A model generated the notes under the pieces. The model was not told where the DNA came from. It was given only the letters and a program-made list of their open reading frames with translations, and did no database searches. From the NCBI GenBank assembly GCA_910585005.1, contig CAJUCN010000029.1:1-28759 (forward strand): a stretch of 28,759 bases of DNA, read 5' to 3'. The position numbers and the translations under genes were made by a program. Source of the stretch: an uncultured Lachnospiraceae bacterium (GTDB lineage Bacteria; Bacillota; Clostridia; Lachnospirales; Lachnospiraceae). Below are positions 23,904 to 28,759 of the stretch, piece by piece (position 1 is the stretch's first letter; each line of letters opens with the position of its first letter).

Positions 23904-24728
23904 TTATTTTTCGTACAAAAACCTTTCCGGCAGATCTACATGAAAATCCTTTGCCAGGTTCCTGAAATCCTCCGGCGTTATCGTTTGCATCTTGGCTGGC
24001 TGCATGGACAGCATCTTAACCAGTATCTCCGCGGACTTTTCCACCGTATGCATCAACCCAAAAGTCAAATCAAAATCTTCACCAGCCGCAAACATTCCAT
24101 GGTGGGCCCAGATTGCAACATCATACTTCTCCATTAATTTACTGGTTGCAACTGCTATCTCCCTTCCTCCCGGAACCATCCAGGGAACTACCCCGATTCC
24201 AGCCGGGAAGACCACCGGACATTCTGTTGCCATTTCCCATAGTTCCCTTGTAAACACTTCATCCTTTAAGGGCAGCACAAAGGTAAGCGCAATCACATTT
24301 GTAGTATGTGCATGATAAATCACCCGATATCTTCCATCGGTTGAAAGCTTTTTCACTTCATGGTTCATCAAATGGGAGGGAAGTTCTGAAGTTGGCTTTC
24401 CTCCACCGGTAAGCCCCCACACAATACGGTAATTCCGGCCTTGATCATCTAATTCGATCATTCCCACGGAATCCTCCGGTTTTTGAATCACATTCCTGAA
24501 ATATTTTCCGCTGCCTGTTACTAAGAAATATTCTCCTGCCAAATCCGGCACGTTCGTACCGATAGGTTTCCACTCCCCTTGGCCAAAGTTTTCTTTTACA
24601 CTTTTCACCTCTTCTTCCTTTACCCTGTAAGAAAGATTTCCCCCATTCCTCTCATGCCATCCCTGTTTCCATCCGTCATCCGCCATACGGATAAATCCCT
24701 GAACAAATTCTGCATCTAAGAACCTCAT
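23904..24728 (-). CDS. rhaD: Rhamnulose-1-phosphate aldolase
   Basis: A 274-residue class II, zinc-dependent aldolase that cleaves L-rhamnulose-1-phosphate to dihydroxyacetone phosphate and L-lactaldehyde. Evidence: RNGGNLSYR and TGSGKYFRN (phosphate-binding segments), catalytic Glu in TSELPSHL, zinc ligands in YHAHTTNVIALT and a third His in WAHHGMFAAG. Length matches E. coli RhaD (274). A longer frame reaches 24752, but GGAGG lies inside it, 5 nt before the ATG at 24728. It is the last gene of the rhaB-rhaA-rhaD series, 53 bp after rhaA. Confidence 0.96.
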   Translation of the reverse strand: MRFLDAEFVQGFIRMADDGWKQGWHERNGGNLSYRVKEEEVKSVKENFGQGEWKPIGTNVPDLAGEYFLVTGSGKYFRNVIQKPEDSVGMIELDDQGRNYRIVWGLTGGGKPTSELPSHLMNHEVKKLSTDGRYRVIYHAHTTNVIALTFVLPLKDEVFTRELWEMATECPVVFPAGIGVVPWMVPGGREIAVATSKLMEKYDVAIWAHHGMFAAGEDFDLTFGLMHTVEKSAEILVKMLSMQPAKMQTITPEDFRNLAKDFHVDLPERFLYEK

Positions 24729-24781
24729 ACTGACCTCCTTTTTCCGCAACATGATCCCTCATTCTACTGAAATTGCAACGC

Positions 24782-26044
24782 TTATTTTCCCCGTTTGCTG
24801 AGTATTTCTTCTTCATATTTTGTCATTTCATCAAACCATTCCATCCCTGCCGGGACATTGCACTGCCTGCAGTATTCCGCCCAAACCTCGCCAAAGGGAT
24901 AAGTTTTTATTTCCTCCTGTACCATCATAAGTTTCGTCATCTGGTTTGTGTCTTGAAGCTCCTTCAGCATGGCATTGGGTGTGCAAAGGGCGTTTAGCAG
25001 AGCTTTCTGCCAGCTTCTAAATCCCACCACCCAGGCACAGACGCGGTTAATGCCCGCATCGAAATAATCAAGAGCCATATGGACCCGTCCAAGAGCATCG
25101 TTTCTGACAATTTCCTTTGCCATTTCTCTTGTCTCGTCATCATAAAGAACTACATGATCGCTGTCCCATCTCACTGGCCTTGTAATATGTAACGCAATCT
25201 CCGGATAAAAACAAAGCAGCGCCGGAATCTTATCCGATACCATTTCCGTAGGATGATAATGTCCGTTATCCATTAAAGGCAGACATCCCTTATGGGATGC
25301 GGCAAAACTCAATGTAAATTCTGCAGACCCCGCCGTATAAGACTCCACGCCAATCCCAAACACCTTTGATTCCACACAGGGTTTTACCAGCTTCTTGTCA
25401 AATGGCTCTGCCAGGATCTGTTCGATAGAATCCTTATACCGCATTCTGGGGCCCAGCCGGTCAGCCGGGATATCCTTATATCCATCGCCTGTCCAGATGT
25501 TCATTACACAGGGAATTCCCGTTTCCTTCGCAAAATATTCGGAAATACGGATACAGGCCCGTCCATGGGCAATCCAAAACTTTCTTGTTTCTTCATCAGG
25601 GCTTGACAAGGTCAGCCCATCCTTTACCCGGTCATGTGAAAAGAATGTAGGGTTAAAATCGATTCCCATATCTCTTTCCTTGGCAAAAGAAACCCACTTA
25701 GCAAAATGCTTCGGTTCTAGCTGATCCCTGTCTGCAAATTCTCCCTGTTCAAAAATAGCATAGCTTGCATGAAGATTGAGTTTCTTTTTTCCCGGCATAA
25801 GCCGGAGCGCCTGGTCCATATCCTGCATTAGTTCTTCTGGGGTTCTTGCTTTACCCGGATAATTTCCGGTAGTCTGGATGCCTCCTGTGAGTGGCCCGTC
25901 ATGATCAAATCCGGTCACATCGTCCCCCTGCCAGCAGTGCAGTGAAACCGGTATAACCTTCATTTTTTCAATGGCCTCATCCGTATTGATCCCTAAAGAT
26001 GCATACGCCTCTTTTGCTAATTTGTACCTGTCTTTGTAATCCAT
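24782..26044 (-). CDS. rhaA: L-rhamnose isomerase
   Basis: A 420-residue TIM-barrel isomerase that interconverts L-rhamnose and L-rhamnulose with Mn2+/Zn2+ in the cytosol. Recognisable segments are VSLHCWQGDDVTGF, GGIQTTGNYPGKART, KLNLHASYAIF and IDFNPTFFSH. Metal-site regions are GIGVESYT (Glu), LMDNGHYHP (Asp, His) and VRWDSDHVVLYDD. Length equals the usual 415-420. It lies 44 bp after rhaB with a purine-rich AGGAAG before the ATG, and is followed by rhaD. Confidence 0.97.
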   Translation of the reverse strand: MDYKDRYKLAKEAYASLGINTDEAIEKMKVIPVSLHCWQGDDVTGFDHDGPLTGGIQTTGNYPGKARTPEELMQDMDQALRLMPGKKKLNLHASYAIFEQGEFADRDQLEPKHFAKWVSFAKERDMGIDFNPTFFSHDRVKDGLTLSSPDEETRKFWIAHGRACIRISEYFAKETGIPCVMNIWTGDGYKDIPADRLGPRMRYKDSIEQILAEPFDKKLVKPCVESKVFGIGVESYTAGSAEFTLSFAASHKGCLPLMDNGHYHPTEMVSDKIPALLCFYPEIALHITRPVRWDSDHVVLYDDETREMAKEIVRNDALGRVHMALDYFDAGINRVCAWVVGFRSWQKALLNALCTPNAMLKELQDTNQMTKLMMVQEEIKTYPFGEVWAEYCRQCNVPAGMEWFDEMTKYEEEILSKRGK

Positions 26045-26088
26045 CTTCCTATCCCTTCCTTTCCTCTTTCCTTCAAAATAATATTATT

Positions 26089-27486
26089 TCATTCATAGTT
26101 TTTTATTGGAAATGAACCTAAGATGCACTCCCTTGCTTTTGACAAATTCTCCCACACACCGTCTGAGAGCATCTGTGCTGCTATGTTTCCGATTGCTGTC
26201 GCTTCCGTAGGGCCTGCAAGCGCCTTCTTTCCTGTTTCCATAGCCGTAAGGCGGTTTAAGTAATCTGCATTGGCTCCGCCTCCTACGATATGGATCTTAC
26301 GATAAGTCTTACCCGTGATCGTCTCCAATTCTTCCACTGCTTTGCCATAGCATTTTGCAAGACTGTGGTAAACCACTGCCGCTATTTCACCGATCCCCTC
26401 CGGGACTTGCTGCCCGGATTCTTCACATGCCTTCTGGATTTCCCTGGTCATATTTTCCGGCTTCATAAAACGGTCGTCATTACAGTCAACCAGGGACGTT
26501 ATCTGTTGTTTTTCTGCCATATCACAGATCTCACTAAAGGTAAGCCCTTCCCCCATCTCCTGCTTTACCAACTGAATCATCCAAAGTCCCATGATGTTTT
26601 TCAGATATCGGAATCTGTAATCATATCCGCCCTCATTGGTAAAATTTCTGTTCCTGCTCTCCTTGGAACAATCTGCTTCCAAAAGTTCTGTTCCCAACAA
26701 AGACCATGTCCCCGAACTAAGGTAAAGAACATCTCCCTTTACCGCTGGGACTGCCATCACCGCCGACGCTGTGTCATGGGTTGCCGGAATCACCACCTTA
26801 CAGTTAAAGCCAACCTCCTTTTGAATCTCTTCCCGAAGGGTTCCAAGTCCTGTCCCTGGCAGTTTGATCTCCTGAAAGATTTCTCCCGGAAATCCCAATT
26901 TCTCTGCCAATTCCAGATCCCACGTTTTCGTAACAGGGCTGACAAGCTGGGTCGTTGTGGCATTGGTGTACTCCGTAGCCGTCTTTCCTGTGAGTAAAAA
27001 GTGGAAATAGTCGGGAATAAGGAGCATCTTTTTTGCATGTTTCAGTCGTTCCGGATGCTTTTTTTGTAACGCCATCAATTGATAGACCGTATTGAATCTT
27101 TGTTTTTGAATTCCTGTGCGGCTATATAACTCCTTTTCCGGGATGATCTGATAAACAAAAGTATCCATGCCCTCCGTCCTCTCATCCCGGTAAGAGACTG
27201 CATTGCCTATCCGTTCCTCTTTCTCATCTAGCAGCACAAAATCAACTGCCCATGTGTCAATTCCCATGCTGACCGGAATCTTTCCCGCCTCAAAACATTT
27301 TTTCATCCCTTCCTTAATCTGTTTAAATAACTGGTCTACATCCCAGCAAAGCTCGTCATCCACCTGACTCATACCGTTCCAAAACCGATACATCTCCTCA
27401 ATGACCAGCTTTCCCTTCTCCATATGTGCAAGTATATGACGCCCGCTGGATGCCCCAATATCCACAGCCAGATAATATTTCTTCAT
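26089..27486 (-). CDS. rhaB: Rhamnulokinase
   Basis: A 465-residue FGGY-family kinase that phosphorylates L-rhamnulose with ATP. It starts with the ATP-binding DIGASSGRH loop (7-15), has the sugar-site segment GIDTWAVDFVLLD (about 74-86) and contains HDTASAV and LSSGTWSLLGTEL (about 238-263). The C-terminal adenosine motif is IHIVGGGANADYLNRLTA. Length is somewhat shorter than E. coli RhaB (489), as is common in Clostridia. GGAGG lies 7 nt before the ATG. It is the first gene of the catabolic operon, after the terminator that isolates it from the AraC-type regulator. Confidence 0.96.
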   Translation of the reverse strand: MKKYYLAVDIGASSGRHILAHMEKGKLVIEEMYRFWNGMSQVDDELCWDVDQLFKQIKEGMKKCFEAGKIPVSMGIDTWAVDFVLLDEKEERIGNAVSYRDERTEGMDTFVYQIIPEKELYSRTGIQKQRFNTVYQLMALQKKHPERLKHAKKMLLIPDYFHFLLTGKTATEYTNATTTQLVSPVTKTWDLELAEKLGFPGEIFQEIKLPGTGLGTLREEIQKEVGFNCKVVIPATHDTASAVMAVPAVKGDVLYLSSGTWSLLGTELLEADCSKESRNRNFTNEGGYDYRFRYLKNIMGLWMIQLVKQEMGEGLTFSEICDMAEKQQITSLVDCNDDRFMKPENMTREIQKACEESGQQVPEGIGEIAAVVYHSLAKCYGKAVEELETITGKTYRKIHIVGGGANADYLNRLTAMETGKKALAGPTEATAIGNIAAQMLSDGVWENLSKARECILGSFPIKNYE

Positions 27487-27540
27487 CTGCCACCCTCCTT
27501 TTTCCGCCTTATGATCCTATTCTAAAAAACATCCGGGCAT

Positions 27541-27580
27541 AAAAAAAGGACACTTTTTGTTTAAAAAAGTGTCCTTTTTT
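27541..27580. terminator. Bidirectional terminator between the AraC-type gene and rhaB
   Basis: GGACACTTTTT (27548-27558) and AAAAAGTGTCC (27564-27574) form an 11-bp stem with A-runs before and T-runs after on either strand. It lies 17 bp beyond the regulator's stop. A TAGAAT without a good -35 sits between it and rhaB, fitting an activator-dependent rha promoter. Confidence 0.9.
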
Positions 27581-27596
27581 GCATTTTGCCAGCCAT

Positions 27597-28601
27597 TTAT
27601 ATCGAATCGAAGTTTGACCCCCTGGAGGCTGCCGACTTTACCCGGTATTGTCCAGGTGTCATACCATATTCTCTCCGAAAAAGGCGGTGAAAATTACTCA
27701 ACTGCCCATAGCCTACCATCATCCCGATATCCATAACCGATAATGTCGTATTCCGAAGCAGATATCCGGCCTGACGCATCCTCTTTTTTCTCACCAGTTC
27801 AACATAATTCGACCCTGTCAGTTTTTTGATCTCTCTGGACAGCCCATACATACTACGGTGAAGGAGTTGGGAAAGCTCAGATAAATCCCCGTCTGTGTAA
27901 TGCTCCTCAATATACCCTAAAACATCTATGACCAACTTTTGCTGCTTGTTTTGTGCATTGGTTTCCATCAGATCCATGTGATTCATCAGTTGGAGAAACA
28001 GCACCCCCATAGTAATCTGGTTAATACTCCTCCTATTTGGCTGCTTATGCCAGATCGTCCAGATCATATTTTCTATCAGATTCTGGACGGGAACCACTTC
28101 CGCCACCTTAAAATGCATGTATCCGGAAGAATCGTTCTCCCCTTTCAGACAATCAACCACAAAATCACTTAACAGATTCTTCTCTTCCCGTATCATGGCC
28201 AGACTGTATTCAAAAAATTCCGGCAGGATAATGAAATTCACTGCAATATCCGATTCTGATGCCGGGTAGATCTCCTGCTCCGCCTTCTGATTTAAAAATA
28301 GCAGCTCCCCCTCATGGAGTACGACATCCGTACCGTCTATCACATGGTGGGTACTCCCCTGACACATATAAATGACCTCGATATAATTATGTGTATGCTT
28401 TGGAAAATGAACAAACCTGGTATGTGTCCGAACCTGTATCAGTTTACCTGCTTCCAGCAGTTTTGATGCATCGACCACATTCTCCCCTTTAGACATGTAC
28501 CGTTCTCTCTCAATCGTCTTGGTGCCATTTAAAATAATTTGTTCTTCTACTGTGATCTTCCTGAGTTCTTCCAGTAATTCCGTTTTCAAATTATCCTCCA
28601 T
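27597..28601 (-). CDS. AraC-family regulator, probable rhamnose operon activator
   Basis: A 334-residue transcription factor. A cupin-like sugar-sensing domain (about 50-135: VRTHTRFVHFPKHTHNYIEVIYMCQG, GELLFLNQKAEQEI) precedes a helical linker and two helix-turn-helix motifs (about 230-325). The HTH part ends in MDIGMMVGYGQLSNFHRLFRREYGMTPGQYR, the AraC signature. Its place directly upstream of rhaB in the same direction suggests it controls rhaBAD in response to rhamnose or rhamnulose; this is inference. Start choice is open: the ATG at 28601 has AGGA 8 nt upstream, but a TTG at 28589 lies 5 nt after GGAGG. The 106 bp upstream to tRNA-Leu show no clear promoter. Confidence 0.9.
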   Translation of the reverse strand: MEDNLKTELLEELRKITVEEQIILNGTKTIERERYMSKGENVVDASKLLEAGKLIQVRTHTRFVHFPKHTHNYIEVIYMCQGSTHHVIDGTDVVLHEGELLFLNQKAEQEIYPASESDIAVNFIILPEFFEYSLAMIREEKNLLSDFVVDCLKGENDSSGYMHFKVAEVVPVQNLIENMIWTIWHKQPNRRSINQITMGVLFLQLMNHMDLMETNAQNKQQKLVIDVLGYIEEHYTDGDLSELSQLLHRSMYGLSREIKKLTGSNYVELVRKKRMRQAGYLLRNTTLSVMDIGMMVGYGQLSNFHRLFRREYGMTPGQYRVKSAASRGSNFDSI

Positions 28602-28707
28602 CTATGATATCCTGCGCCTGTTCTTTCACCACACATGAACATTTTCTTTATCAAAAAAAGAACCCACTTCAATATCTAACTGAAAGAATGGATCCTCTAA
28701 ATAGTAA

Positions 28708-28759
28708 TGCCGGCGACCGGAATCGAACCGGTACGGGAGATTAGTCCCGCAGGATTTTA
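28708..28759 (-). tRNA. tRNA-Leu (anticodon UAA), partial
   Basis: The 3' portion of a class II tRNA on the minus strand, cut by the window edge. It includes TAAAA (anticodon TAA plus two loop bases), the 3' anticodon stem, a long variable arm GCGGGA/TCCCGT, the T arm CCGGTTCGATTCCGG and acceptor CGCCGGC with discriminator A. The long variable arm and TAA anticodon identify Leu. No CCA is encoded. Confidence 0.88.

Noticed and set aside
26290..26997. 235-codon plus-strand frame inside rhaB
   Set aside because: It is antisense to a clearly functional rhamnulokinase, and its composition is the mirror of rhaB codons.

Overview
The window looks like a low-to-moderate GC Firmicute chromosome, most likely Lachnospiraceae (Clostridia). 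The grounds are strong GGAGG ribosome binding sites, TTGACA/TATAAT promoters, an Amt-PII fusion, a DnaJ/DUF5685 gene pair, a DUF6033-like protein, GHKL/LytTR signalling and a rhaB-rhaA-rhaD cluster of the gut-clostridial kind. Genus cannot be fixed from this sequence. Nearly all genes are on the minus strand. The exceptions are one lipoprotein gene (11365-12546) and a small AT-rich integrated element (about 12839-15201).

Layout. 1-8.1 kb: an ammonium channel fused to a PII domain behind a structured leader; a small lipoprotein; a membrane-anchored unknown protein; then what may be an envelope/ion cluster (mscL, pyridoxamine kinase, cardiolipin synthase, voltage-gated K+ channel, MotA/TolQ-like membrane protein). 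8.2-12.5 kb: a 1001-residue SF1 helicase with a C-terminal PD-(D/E)XK nuclease domain, divergent from a secreted lipoprotein gene. Between them is a five-unit array of 8-bp sites with an exact 11-bp period. 12.5-15.3 kb: remnant of a serine-hydrolase gene, then a minimal integrated element (RepL-like protein plus tyrosine recombinase) bracketed by a 10-bp direct repeat, next to tRNA-Arg(ACG). 15.4-19.6 kb: a GH42 beta-galactosidase and a three-gene cluster (zinc-ribbon membrane protein, DUF5685 protein, DnaJ protein with a Cys/Gly tail). 19.7-23.7 kb: a YitT-family membrane protein, a DUF6033-like protein and an Agr-like two-component pair. 23.9-28.6 kb: L-rhamnose catabolism (rhaB, rhaA, rhaD) with an AraC-type regulator upstream. 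The window ends inside a tRNA-Leu(UAA).

How the genes work together. RhaA isomerises L-rhamnose to rhamnulose, RhaB phosphorylates it and RhaD splits rhamnulose-1-phosphate into DHAP and lactaldehyde. No rhamnose transporter or lactaldehyde-processing gene is in the window. The response regulator and histidine kinase overlap and probably share a transcript with the DUF6033-like gene.

The best candidates for undescribed biology are: (i) the zinc-ribbon/DUF5685/DnaJ cluster, where the DUF5685 protein carries DDxxD and DxxxDxxxD motifs resembling isoprenoid synthases; (ii) the 11-bp-phased operator array serving the helicase-nuclease and the lipoprotein; (iii) the rep-int mini-element, whose rep gene may be expressed only after circularisation; (iv) the amt leader, with mutually exclusive hairpins. 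The only gap longer than 300 bp without an intact gene is 12547-12860, which holds the hydrolase remnant.
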